From positions 1 to 23,653 of the forward strand of contig CAWJFP010000020.1 in assembly GCA_963842155.1 (NCBI GenBank): a DNA stretch of 23,653 nt, read 5' to 3'. The DNA comes from CAWJFP01 sp963842155 (GTDB taxonomy: Bacteria; Pseudomonadota; Alphaproteobacteria; JACZXZ01). This document shows positions 1 to 8,242 of the stretch, in pieces. How positions within the stretch are numbered: position 1 is the stretch's first letter; each line of letters opens with the position of its first letter. The notes under the pieces are model-generated. The model ran no database searches and was not told the origin of the DNA. It saw nothing but the letters and a program-made list of their open reading frames with translations. The translations under genes and the position numbers were made by a program.

Positions 1-20
1 GAGTTTACAAACAATAAAAA

Positions 21-71
21 GGTGTCAGGTGCCGGGTATCAGGTGCCAGAAGTCAGGAGTCAGGAGTCAGA
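21..71. repeat. short degenerate direct repeats
   Basis: Two copies of a TCAGGTGCC word are followed by three copies of a GTCAGGA-like heptamer within about 50 bases, near the left edge. No gene covers the stretch 1-198. Such tracts are common intergenic filler in Verrucomicrobia, Planctomycetes and cyanobacteria (general knowledge). I see no promoter or RNA structure here. Confidence 0.55.
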
Positions 72-198
72 ATAGTGCGGCCCAATCCGGCGGTGGACCC
101 ATTGAATCATCGGCAATCGCGGCATTTAGCGGTTTTCAATGGCCCCATGACCCGATGATCAGATCACCCGATTCCGGACACTTGTTTTTCGCTGCGCC

Positions 199-1666
199 TC
201 AGCGGCTCGGCGGTGAAGATAGTTGCACGCCCGTGGTGGTGACGAAATATTTCGCCAGCATATTGGGCCGCTCCCACGCGGGCATGGATTTCGGCGATTT
301 CAGATACTTCAGGAACTCCTCCACCACTTGCGCAAAGTGCGCTTCGTGGCCCACACGGTAGCGATCCGGAATGATAATGTGCAATCTCGTCGCCGGCGGT
401 TTCACAGCCAATTCCCGGATAAGTCGCCTGGAGGCGGTCAATGCGGGCGCACACGGCTGTCTCGACGGCGGCGTGACGCTCCGCCCCGTTCGGCGCCACG
501 AACAATTCCGGCTGGTACTTCTCCTGAACCGTCTGGCGCACCTCGACGCTCGCGCGGGTTCCCCGGTAGATGGCATGATGAAAATCCACGCCCGCCGGTG
601 ACTCCCAATTCCAAAGCACTTTCAGCCGCACCTGGGCTCCCCGAATTTTGTAATCCACCTGATTGTTGCAGTAGTAATCGAATTGGTCGCCGTGAACGTA
701 AGGGGCAAGCTCGGCGGGGAAAGCCGCCGCGCCGGTGATCTGCCGGAACTGCGCTGCGGTGATGGGGGTCGCCCATCGCTTGCCGCCCTGAACCTGGATG
801 TCCTGGCGATAATCGAGGGCTTGATCGGGAAAGAGCGTCCACTGCACCAGGTCCACCAAGTGCGTGCCGACATCGGTGAGCCCTTCCCCTTGATCCAGGA
901 TGTCGAAGAAAAACGGGGGACGCGGGTTGGGAGCGCCGGCGACCGTCTTGAGAATGTGGTGGGTGCTCTCCATGAAAACGCCCGGATGGTCCGGGTCAGC
1001 GGGAATCACCGTGCCAAAGACGTCCGGGTCATTCACCAGTTCGCGCTGAAGGATGGTGGTGATTTCGTGGCGCTCGGTCATCATATCGTAGGCCACCAGC
1101 CCCTTCTGGTCGGCCAGGGAGAGGGCCGACTCCAGCGCGGGTAAAGTCCTCGGCGCGGATAATCCAGGGCTTGTCTGACAAGCACATTCAATCCCGCCTC
1201 GAGCGAGGCTTTGATCTTGCCGATTTTGATGCGATTGCGGCCCGCCAGCACCACCACATTGCCCGGCCGCGCCGCGATCATCTCTTCCAGCGACCTGGGA
1301 CTACAGTGAATATCCAATTCCCAACTCGTGGGATTGTCAGGCCGGCTGTTGAATTGTTCGATGAGCTTCAAGTGCGCCAGCAGATCCGGACCGAGCGGAG
1401 CGTAAATGGCAACGCGCTTGGCAATTCCCGGCAGCATCTGCTTTTGCACCAGAGCCGCGTGGAAGTGGGCGGGATCAAGCGTGATGAGTCTGACGAAGTC
1501 GGGATCTCCCATAGGTTCGACCATTTCCGTGCGGGGGCCGCGAACAGCATTCGGGCTCCGGGGCTTGCCCCGCGGACAAAGTGGAATTGGCGGCGGACCC
1601 GGCAAGCAGCGCGCCTGCGCCTGCCGTCTGCAAGAATCTCCGCCGGTTGATTTGCTCGTCCCGCAT
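199..1666 (-). pseudogene. Tat-exported Gfo/Idh/MocA-family oxidoreductase, frameshifted
   Basis: The gene is read in pieces on the minus strand. The start at 1666 gives MRDEQINRRRFLQTAGAGAL, a twin-arginine signal peptide (RRRFLQ, then a hydrophobic Ala/Gly stretch). The next piece has the family's nucleotide-fold start (LDPAHFHAALVQKQ) and, after repair, VLVDKPWIIRAEDLPALE, the usual 'keep this lysine-proline' region of Gfo/Idh enzymes. The body (DILDQGEGLTDVGTHLVDLVQW) resembles the putative oxidoreductase C-terminal domain common in Bacteroidetes and Verrucomicrobia. The end, KYFVTTTGVQL, is in another frame and stops at 199. Breaks lie near 1554 (extra C), 1163, 1147 and about 390-415. 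A full product would be near 489 residues, normal for the family. The substrate is unknown; a secreted NAD(P)-dependent sugar oxidoreductase is the likeliest role. The next gene upstream is a uronate-isomerase-like protein, which suits sugar catabolism. The frameshifts look like sequencing errors. Confidence 0.72.
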
Positions 1667-1772
1667 TATATGCTCCGAAAGGAAAATTGGCGATCACGTG
1701 CGCCGCGGTCGTGCGTGCCGCCAGCCCAACGCCATCCACATCGCGCACCTGTGGATATACACTTGCGCGAAG

Positions 1773-1884
1773 CGCCTTGGACTGCGGTAGCAGCAGCTAC
1801 CGCCTTTCTTCCTCCGTTCCTTGCACCCTCGCCGTATGAACCGCAGGCGGAAGGCGGTAGCTGCTGCTACCGCAGTCCAAGGCG
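1773..1884. repeat. 34-bp perfect inverted repeat with 44-nt loop
   Basis: The left arm 1773-1806 (beginning CGCCTTGGACTGCGG) is the exact reverse complement of the right arm 1851-1884. The loop is 1807-1850. A GCGAAG-like extension continues imperfectly outward on both sides. Each arm also holds an internal palindrome around GTAGCAGCAGCTAC. It sits between the UxaC-like gene and the oxidoreductase, and its right arm supplies the last codons and TAG stop of the former. It could fold as a very stable RNA hairpin (termination or mRNA protection) or be a dispersed REP/MITE-like element. I recall similar 'GCCTTGGACTGCGG' repeats from Pedosphaera-like Verrucomicrobia, but cannot check that here. 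Confidence 0.9.
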
Positions 1885-3063
1885 GGCTTCGCCCGCATTC
1901 AGAATCCCGTTTTCCGGAAGCCCCACCCATCTCCGGAAATTACCGGAGAACATCCGCGCCACATCGCGGTCGATTTGCTTCCGCGTGAGGGGATAACCAT
2001 CGGCAACCAGGCGGGAATAGGATTCGCAGAGGGCGCGGGAAATCGTGCGGCGGGAATGTGCCCATTTGTAGATCAATTGATCCAGAATCCGCGCGTCGGA
2101 GTGCTGCGGGATCACCGTGGAGCCGAGCAGTTCCAGGCGTTCCGCCGTGATTTCCTCCACAATCGAGGGGTTGTTGAGGAACCACCAGCACCCGAAGGGC
2201 ATCAGGTTGCTGAACTTCCGCGCGGCAACGCACAGCGCGTGCTGATTCTCCCGCGACAGCATGGTGACCAGGAAACGCACACCCGGGTTCTCCGCGCAGA
2301 TTCGCTCCACCGAGGCCGTGTCCGCATACCCCACGCTATCGCCGGCATCCCTCAGGGCAGGGTTCACTTGCCGCGACACGCCGATCATCAGCGCGAAAGG
2401 AATGTTGTGCTGAAGGCACGTGGGAAGGACGACCTCGCGGATCAAGCGGGTGCGCGGAGAGTCATCCGGATAAGTAAACGTGAAGGGCAGCGAAACCGCG
2501 AGGTAAACGGGGCGCAGGCGGGCAATCCACAGGTCCAGGAAGCGGCGCGCCTCGCTCGACGGTCTGCGGCGTCAAATCCGCGCTGGTTTTGAAACCTGCC
2601 GCCGCCATCACCGCGTGCGCGGTTTCCCAGTCATTCAGGACCGGGTCCATCCGCAAGGCGCGATGGAAACGCTCCGGGCAAGGTTCGTTGCGCTCCCACA
2701 TCGCCCTTTCCACGGGGTTGAAGGGATCGTTGGTCATCACCAGTTCCGAAACATTGGCGAGTTCCAGAACCTGGTCAATGTACTGTTCAACCGTGAGCGA
2801 GGCAAAATACTCGCGCGCCTGTTTCAGGTCCGGCTGGCAGGGATCAAGCCCCAGCTTGACCATGACCGCCACCACGCCGGCGGTCGCCTCCGAAAGCGGC
2901 GTGTTCTTGACGAAGAGAGCGTCCCAAATCAGGTCGGCCTGCTGGGATTTTGTCGAGCGCCCAGAACTGCTGCGGGGTCACCGGCGACGACCGGAACAAC
3001 TCCGCCACCAGATAGTGGTAGTTCACCAGCTCATCGATTCCCCACAAACACAGGCCCCCGCCG
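1867..3063 (-). pseudogene. glucuronate-isomerase-like (UxaC family) protein, 5'-truncated and frameshifted
   Basis: The pieces read in order: GIDELVNYHYLVAELFR, then QADLIWDALFVKNTPLSEA, then VSELVMTNDPFNPVERAMW and FHRALRMDPVLNDW, and finally FGCWWFLNNPSIVEEITAER, QHSDARILDQLIYKWAHSR and DVARMFSGNFRRW. This resembles the amidohydrolase-fold uronate isomerases (PF02614), which convert glucuronate to fructuronate. Breaks are a probable extra C near 2945 and an extra base near 2553; removing them restores KIQQADLIW and VERARRFLDLWIA. About 398 codons remain. The N-terminus, normally carrying the first metal-binding His motif, is lost at the junction with prpE. The last residues (AGEARLGLR) are encoded by the inverted repeat, so the ancestral end was probably just after FRRWVG. 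A different metal-dependent hydrolase of the same fold remains possible. Confidence 0.58.
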
Positions 3064-3072
3064 CCTGCCAGA
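3058..3072. other. chimeric junction between two genomes
   Basis: On the minus strand, prpE is in good register up to LPPGSLPTLWQA and then loses all similarity. Immediately downstream, in another frame, begins GLCLWGIDELVNYHY, the interior of the UxaC-like protein. Both genes are cut internally, they point the same way, and the breakpoint is a plain G/C run (GGCAGGCGGCGGGGGCC) with no att site, transposase or target duplication. Base composition changes sharply across it. An assembly or library chimera is the simplest reading. Confidence 0.8.
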
Positions 3073-4441
3073 GCGTGGGGAGCGAGCCGGGCGGCAGCGG
3101 CAGCCGCACGACGATCGCGCCGGTCTCGCCGCGCTTCACCTCCGCGCCGCTCGGATCGAGGACGCGCAGGTCGTAGCCGGGCACGGCGCGCGTCGGCGAG
3201 CCATGCTTGACCGGCAGCGGCTCGATGCCGATGCAGTTGGCGGCGATCGCCCAGCCCGTCTCGGTCTGCCACCAATGATCGATGACGGGGCGCTCGAGGT
3301 GCCGCTCGGCCCAGGCGACGGTGTCGGGGTCGGCCCGCTCGCCCGCGAGGAAGAGGGTGCGGAAGCTGCCGAGATCGTATTTGCCGATGAAGGCTCCCGT
3401 GGGGTCCTCGCGCTTGATGGCGCGGAAGGCGGTGGGCGCGGTGAAGAGCGCCGCCACCTTGTGCTGCGCGATGACGCGCCAATAGGCCCCGGCATCGGGC
3501 GTGCCCACTGGCTTTCCTTCGTAGAGCACCGTCGTGTTGCCGTGGAAGAGCGGCGCATAGACGATGTAGGAATGGCCGACCACCCAGCCCACGTCGGAGG
3601 CGGCCCAGAACACCTCGCCCGGCTCCACGCCGTAGATGTTGCGCATCGACCAGTTGAGCGCAACGAGATGACCGCCATTGTCGCGCACGATGCCCTTGGG
3701 CTGGCCCGTGGTGCCGGAGGTATAGAGGATATAGAGCGGATCGGTCGCCGCGACCGGCACGCAAGGCGCGGGTGCCGCGTTCGCCGCCGTCTCCGCCCAG
3801 TCGAGGTCGCGGCCCGCGGTCAGCGCCGCCTTGGCCTGCGGGCGGGCGAGGATGATGCAGTGGGCGGGCTTGTGGCGCGCGAGCCGGATGGCTTCGTCCA
3901 GCAGCGGCTTGTAGGGCACCACGCGCCCGGGCTCGATGCCGCAGGAGGCCGAGACGATGAGCTTGGGCTTGGCGTCGTCGATGCGGACCGCCAGCTCGTT
4001 GGCGGCGAAGCCGCCGAACACCACGGAATGGATGGCGCCGATGCGCGCGCAGGCCAGCATGGCGATCGCCGCCTCGGGCACCATCGGCATATAGATGATC
4101 ACCCGGTCGCCCTTGGCGACGCCGAGCGACGCGAGCGCGCCGGCGAAGCGCGCGGTCTCGTCGCGCAGCGCGCGGTAGGTGAAGGATTTGACGGTGCCCG
4201 TGACCGGGCTGTCGTAGATGAGGGCCGGCTGCTCCGCGCGGCCCGCCTCGACATGGCGGTCGAGCGCGTTGTAGCAGCTATTGACCATGCCGCCCGCATA
4301 CCAGCGATAGAAGGGCGGGCGCGAGGCGTCGAGCACCTTGTCCCAGCGCTTGTACCAATGGATGGCCCCCGCGGCCTCGCCCCAGAAACCCTCGGGGTCG
4401 GCGAGCGAGCGGCGGTAGATCTGCTCGAAACGCTCGGACAT
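3064..4441 (-). CDS. prpE: propionyl-CoA synthetase (propionate--CoA ligase), 3'-truncated
   Basis: Activates propionate to propionyl-CoA through an acyl-adenylate in the cytoplasm (ANL superfamily). The start at 4441 (MSERFEQIYRRSLADPEGFW) has a GAGGAG ribosome site about 9 bases upstream. An N-terminal ACS domain (FWGEAAGAIHWYKRWDKVLD) is followed by the adenylation core. The P-loop YILYTSGTTGQPKGIVRDNG carries the RDNGGH extension typical of PrpE rather than acetyl-CoA synthetase. Further core motifs are SDVGWVVGHSYIVY, the CoA/acyl-pocket region EGKPVGTPDAG and the A5 motif WWQTETGW. The frame continues to 3023 but is foreign after LPTLWQA (about residue 459). Roughly 170 C-terminal residues are missing, including the mobile domain with the catalytic lysine, so the product as assembled would be inactive. 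PccA, the next enzyme of propionate assimilation, is encoded at 20905-22894. Confidence 0.88.
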
Positions 4442-4513
4442 GGGCGCGTCTCCTCGCGGAGCGCTCTCGCTATGGGCGGGTCTTTTGCCTCGGCGTCGCT
4501 CCGTTCGGGGAGA

Positions 4514-4543
4514 GCAATAGCCGCTGGGCGGCCTTTTTGCCAA
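4514..4543 (-). promoter_or_regulatory. possible sigma-70 promoter for prpE
   Basis: On the minus strand TTGGCA is followed after 18 bases by TATTGC, about 70 bases upstream of the prpE start. The match is moderate and the region is GC-rich, so it may be chance. prpE could instead be read from the glutathione transferase upstream, whose stop is 177 bases away. Confidence 0.28.
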
Positions 4544-4618
4544 TGCCGCCGATGGTCGCAGGAGGGGGACCTACGCCGGGAGGCGCGCCCAATTCACTGA
4601 CGGCGCGTTATGCGCGCA

Positions 4619-5611
4619 TCACGCCTTTGCGAAACGCCCACGATCATGCGGCGCGGCGAAGTCGAGCACGGGGCCCAGCGGCACGATGCGGGTCGGGTTG
4701 ATGGCGGCCATGCTGATGAAATAATGCCGCTTGATATGGTCCATATTCACGGTCTCGGCCACGCCGGGAACCTGGTAGAGGTCGCGCAGGTAGTTCGAGA
4801 GGTTCGGATATTCCTCGATGCGGCGCAGGTTGCATTTGAAGTGGCTGTAATAGACCGCATCGAAGCGTAACAGCGTGGTGAAGAGCCGCCAGTCGGCCTC
4901 GGTGATGCGGCTGCCCGTGAGATAGCGCCGGCTCGAGAGGAGTCCCTCGAGCCAATCGAGTGCGGCGAACACCTCGCGCACGGCCTCCTCGTAAGCGTCC
5001 TGCCTGGTGGCGAAGCCCGCGCGATAGACGCCGATGTTCACGTCCTTGTAGACGCGCTCGTTGATGCGGTCGATCTCCTCGCGCCGCTCCAGCGGATAAT
5101 AGTCCGTGCGGTCGTCGGTGAAGGCGGCGAAGGCCGAATTGAGCATGCGGATGATCTCGGGCGATTCGTTGTTGACGATCGTCCGGCGCTTCTTGTCCCA
5201 CAGCACCGGCACCGAGACGCGGCCGGTATAGCGGGGGTCGGTCAGCAGATAGATCTCGCCGAGCCGCGCCTTGTAGTTGACCTCGTCGGGGATCATGCCC
5301 GGGCCGTTGCCGAACTGCCAGCCCTGCTCGCCCATCACCGGGTCGGTGACCGAGAGGGAGATCACCTCCTCGAGCTTCTTCAGCTTGCGGAAGATCACCG
5401 TGCGATGCGCGTAGGGGCAGGCAAGGGAGACGTAGAGGTGATAGCGGCCCGGCTCGGCGGGAAAGCCGCCTTCGCCCGAGGGCCCGGGCCCGCCGTTCGC
5501 GGTCACCCAGTTGCGGAAGAGCGGTTGGGCGGGCACGAAGCGGCCGCCCGTCGCGGCGGTGTCGTACCATTGCGAATGCCAGACCCCGTCGACGAATACG
5601 CCATGCGCCAT
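4619..5611 (-). CDS. glutathionyl-hydroquinone reductase (Xi-class glutathione transferase)
   Basis: Reduces glutathionyl-hydroquinones, and sometimes other glutathione conjugates, with glutathione in the cytoplasm. The product is 330 residues, close to E. coli YqjG. A thioredoxin-like N-terminal domain carries LACPYAHRT with the catalytic cysteine at residue 65, as in the CPWA/CPYA motif of the family. VSVPVLWDKKRRTIVNNES supplies the glutathione-binding Val-Pro and Glu-Ser elements. An all-helical C-terminal domain (RINERVYKDVNIGVYRAGFA, YLTGSRITEADWRLF) ends with the YFISMAAINPTRIVPLGP tail typical of GS-HQRs. The ATG at 5611 has a GAAGGGA-type ribosome site about 10 bases upstream. The gene is intact, without frameshifts. 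It lies between prpE and the spermidine-synthase-like gene on the same strand, with 177- and 124-base gaps, so co-transcription is possible but not shown. Confidence 0.9.
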   Translation of the reverse strand: MAHGVFVDGVWHSQWYDTAATGGRFVPAQPLFRNWVTANGGPGPSGEGGFPAEPGRYHLYVSLACPYAHRTVIFRKLKKLEEVISLSVTDPVMGEQGWQFGNGPGMIPDEVNYKARLGEIYLLTDPRYTGRVSVPVLWDKKRRTIVNNESPEIIRMLNSAFAAFTDDRTDYYPLERREEIDRINERVYKDVNIGVYRAGFATRQDAYEEAVREVFAALDWLEGLLSSRRYLTGSRITEADWRLFTTLLRFDAVYYSHFKCNLRRIEEYPNLSNYLRDLYQVPGVAETVNMDHIKRHYFISMAAINPTRIVPLGPVLDFAAPHDRGRFAKA

Positions 5612-5735
5612 CGCTAGCTTTCCCTTCGCTCTTCGCGACGAGCCGCCCTTTGGGCCCCGGCTCGCCGAAGCCCGTTACCTAAGGCGTGAGCCGGCCCGGG
5701 GCAAGGGAATTGCGGCGCGCGCCGCGCGCCCGCGG

Positions 5736-8000
5736 TCAGAAGGCCCGGATGCTGCGCAAGATGTCGGAGCGCTGGTCCGTCCAAAGCGCCGTCGCTGGGG
5801 CGGCTGGAGGAATATCCCAACCGGCATCCGCCGTCAGGAAATCGAGATCGCCGCCGGGTTTCGCCATGACGAGCAACTCGGTCCCCATCTGGCGCAAGGG
5901 CACGGCGTCCGGCGGCGGCCTATAGAGCATATGGCGGAGGGGCGCGCCGGCGTCGGCGGCAAGCGCCGTCACCACGGGGGCGAGGTCGAGATAGCGGTTG
6001 CTGACATGGAGCAGCAGGACGCCGGACGGCGCGAGCTTCTTGAAATAAAGCGCCAGCGCCTCGCGTGTCAGAAGATGCATCGGCACGCTGTCCGAGCTGA
6101 AGACGTCGAGGATGAGAACATCGAAGCCGCCGTCGGCGGCGTCCTGCAGCATGAGCCTGGCATCGCCCAGCACGACGCGCGGCCCATTGCCGCATTGGGA
6201 CAAATAATGGAAGAACCGCTCGTCGCGGGCGATCCGCTCCACCACCGGATCGATCTCGAAGAAGATCCAGCTCTGGCCGGGACGGGAATAGCAGGCAAGC
6301 GCGCCGGCGCCGAGGCCGAGAACGCCCACATGGCCGATGCGCCGCGCGGCGGCGGCACGGAAGAAGCGGCCGAAGGGCCCCTCCCTGCTGTAATAGGTCA
6401 GCGGAATCGCCTCCTCGCCCGGCAGCCTGCTCTCCGCGCCATGGATCGTCGTCCCATGGGTCAGCAGGGTGAGTTGGTTCTGGTCATCCGTGCTGACGCG
6501 GTAGACGCCGAAGAAGCTTCTCGTCGTGAGCAGGCTGCCTTGCAGCGTGATCAGCGCCGGAACCAGCATCCAGGCGGCGAGGCCCAGCGCGAGCCGCAAG
6601 GGACGCGCGCTGAAATTCAGCAGCGCCAGGCCCGGCAGGATGAAGGCGAGCGCGCCGAGGCCGGTAATGCGTACGCCGAGCGGTACGAGCCGGAAATGAA
6701 ACGCGAGCAGCAGAAGGGCGAAGAAGACCGCGGGATAGATCAAATCCTTCCGCAAGGCGTCGCGCCCGCCCGGCGCTATCGCCGGCCGTGCCAGGCAGGA
6801 CAAGGCGAGGAGGAGGGGATATTCCCAAACGTCCGGAAACAGCAGCGGCGCGACGAGCGTATTGAACAGCCCGCCCAGCACGCCGCCCAGCGAGACGAAG
6901 AGATAGAATTCGGTGAGGCGGCTCGCCTCGGGCCGGCTGCGCGCGAGCTCGCCATGGCAGACCATGGCGATGACGAAGAAGGCCGCCAGATTGAAGGCCA
7001 TCGTGGTGACGATCGGCAGCAGCAGCGATGAAATCGCCACGACGAGGGGAATGACGAGGAGCGGCTGCAGCCGCACCATCCATTCATGGCGCAGCGGCGG
7101 CCGGCGCGCGAAGGCGAGCGCGAAGGTCAAAAGATAGAGCGCGAGCGGCACCACCCAGAAAAGCGGCGCCGAGCCGATATCGGTGGTGATATGCGCGGTG
7201 ACGCCGAGCAGCAGGCTCGAGGGCACGAAGGCGAGCGCGATCCAGCTGAGCCGCTGCCTTCTTGTCGCGGCGTTCGGCGGAGCCGCCGCGATCGCCGCCG
7301 GGGCGCTTTCCCTTCCGCGCAGCAGGTAGCGCGCGGCGCAGAGGACGATGGCGCCCGCCAACATGGCGAACGCAACCGACCAGGTCCTGCTTTGCGCCGC
7401 CAGCGGCATGGCCGGCTCGACCAGCAGCGGATAGGAGAGCAGCGCCAGCAGGCTTCCCACATTGCTCGCGGCATAGAGGAAATAGGGATCCCGCGCGGCC
7501 GGATGATCGAAGCGCGAGAACCAGCTCTGCAACAAGGGCGCCGTCGCCGACAGGGCGAAGAAAGGTAGCCCGACCGTCAGCGCGAGCCTGCCCAGCAGCC
7601 AGAGCACGGGCGGCAGGGTCGCGGAGGGCGCATCGCTGCCGAAAGACAACGGAAGGAACAGCGCGACGGCGGCGAGGAGCGCGATATGGACGAGCACCTG
7701 GCCGCGTCGTCCGAGCCAGCGCGTCAAGCCATGCGCATAGCCGTAGCCCAATAGAAGCACCGCCTGGAAAAAGAACAGGCAGGTGTTCCAGACGCTGGGC
7801 GAGCCGCCGAGTTGCGGCAGCGCCATCTTGGAGATCATCGGCTCGACGAGGAACAAGAGCGCCGCGCTGAGGAACAAGGTCGCGGTGAAGCTCAGCAGCA
7901 ATGCCCAGGCGCGGAAGGGACGGGCGATGCTCGCCGGCGTCGCGGCGGGCGGCGCGGAAATGACCGACCCGCCCGCTAACAGGGATTTGTCCGCCGGCAT
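5736..8000 (-). CDS. membrane-fused spermidine-synthase-like protein
   Basis: A 754-residue fusion. About residues 30-520 form many hydrophobic helices resembling an MFS-like membrane domain (for example ALLLSFTATLFLSAALLFLV near the start). The C-terminal 200 residues are a spermidine-synthase-type Rossmann fold. This has the nucleotide-binding loop VGVLGLGAGALA (about 558-570), the acidic residue binding the ribose in FFEIDP (about 582), GDAR (about 612), LDVFSSDSVP (about 632) and the late ALWTDQRSDI motif typical of these fusions. The enzyme fold normally transfers an aminopropyl group, but many such fusions lack a proven substrate, so only the fold is certain. I chose ATG 8000 (MPADKSLL) over an in-frame GTG at 8048 because the longer start would encode a 19-bp tandem repeat. 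The gene is intact and runs in the same direction as the two genes downstream. Confidence 0.82.
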   Translation of the reverse strand: MPADKSLLAGGSVISAPPAATPASIARPFRAWALLLSFTATLFLSAALLFLVEPMISKMALPQLGGSPSVWNTCLFFFQAVLLLGYGYAHGLTRWLGRRGQVLVHIALLAAVALFLPLSFGSDAPSATLPPVLWLLGRLALTVGLPFFALSATAPLLQSWFSRFDHPAARDPYFLYAASNVGSLLALLSYPLLVEPAMPLAAQSRTWSVAFAMLAGAIVLCAARYLLRGRESAPAAIAAAPPNAATRRQRLSWIALAFVPSSLLLGVTAHITTDIGSAPLFWVVPLALYLLTFALAFARRPPLRHEWMVRLQPLLVIPLVVAISSLLLPIVTTMAFNLAAFFVIAMVCHGELARSRPEASRLTEFYLFVSLGGVLGGLFNTLVAPLLFPDVWEYPLLLALSCLARPAIAPGGRDALRKDLIYPAVFFALLLLAFHFRLVPLGVRITGLGALAFILPGLALLNFSARPLRLALGLAAWMLVPALITLQGSLLTTRSFFGVYRVSTDDQNQLTLLTHGTTIHGAESRLPGEEAIPLTYYSREGPFGRFFRAAAARRIGHVGVLGLGAGALACYSRPGQSWIFFEIDPVVERIARDERFFHYLSQCGNGPRVVLGDARLMLQDAADGGFDVLILDVFSSDSVPMHLLTREALALYFKKLAPSGVLLLHVSNRYLDLAPVVTALAADAGAPLRHMLYRPPPDAVPLRQMGTELLVMAKPGGDLDFLTADAGWDIPPAAPATALWTDQRSDILRSIRAF

Positions 8001-8010
8001 GCAATCGTCC

Positions 8011-8048
8011 AAATCTTTATCGGAAGCGCAAATCTTTATCGGAAGCAC
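8011..8048. repeat. two 19-bp direct repeats upstream of the spermidine-synthase-like gene
   Basis: AAATCTTTATCGGAAGCGC at 8011-8029 is followed at once by a copy at 8030-8048 differing at one base. The pair sits 10 bases before the chosen start codon of the membrane-fused gene (minus strand) and is AT-richer than its surroundings. It could be a tandem operator or simply a replication-slippage duplication in the leader. Confidence 0.75.
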
Positions 8049-8067
8049 TGGGCGCGAGCGCGAATTT

Positions 8068-8100
8068 CTATATAAAATCCTTTGTTTAAGGTCCGGTTAA
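8068..8100 (-). promoter_or_regulatory. AT-rich island, possible promoter
   Basis: Read on minus, TTAACCGGACC leads to TTAAACAAAGG and then TTTTATATAG, an AT-rich patch in otherwise very GC-rich DNA. It lies about 70-100 bases before the spermidine-synthase-like start. TATATA could serve as a -10 box, but no -35 box sits at standard spacing. Confidence 0.28.
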
Positions 8101-8242
8101 TCGGGCCGCGGCCGCGGCGCGCGGCGACCCGCCGCCGGCAAAAACCCGCCTCGCTTGCCGAGAGGGAATATGGCAGATTTGCCGCCCCCGAAGGCGCCGG
8201 CATCCCTGCGGCGCGTCGAAACCGGATCAGCGGGATAAAGCC

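Noticed and set aside
3023..3063. prpE frame continuing to a stop at 3023 as a natural C-terminus
   Set aside because: The last residues (GACVCGESMSW) are the UxaC-like gene read in the wrong frame; real PrpE has about 170 more residues.
2615..4600. 661-residue open frame on plus, antisense to prpE
   Set aside because: An Arg/Ala/Gly-rich shadow typical of high-GC DNA; the minus strand carries clear PrpE motifs.
5713..5733. GC-rich hairpin after the spermidine-synthase-like gene as a terminator
   Set aside because: It can fold but has no T-tract on either strand; alternating GC of this kind is expected by chance here.
5511..7031. 506-residue open frame on plus, antisense to the GST and spermidine-synthase-like genes
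   Set aside because: Highly charged low-complexity shadow without domains; both minus-strand genes are convincing.
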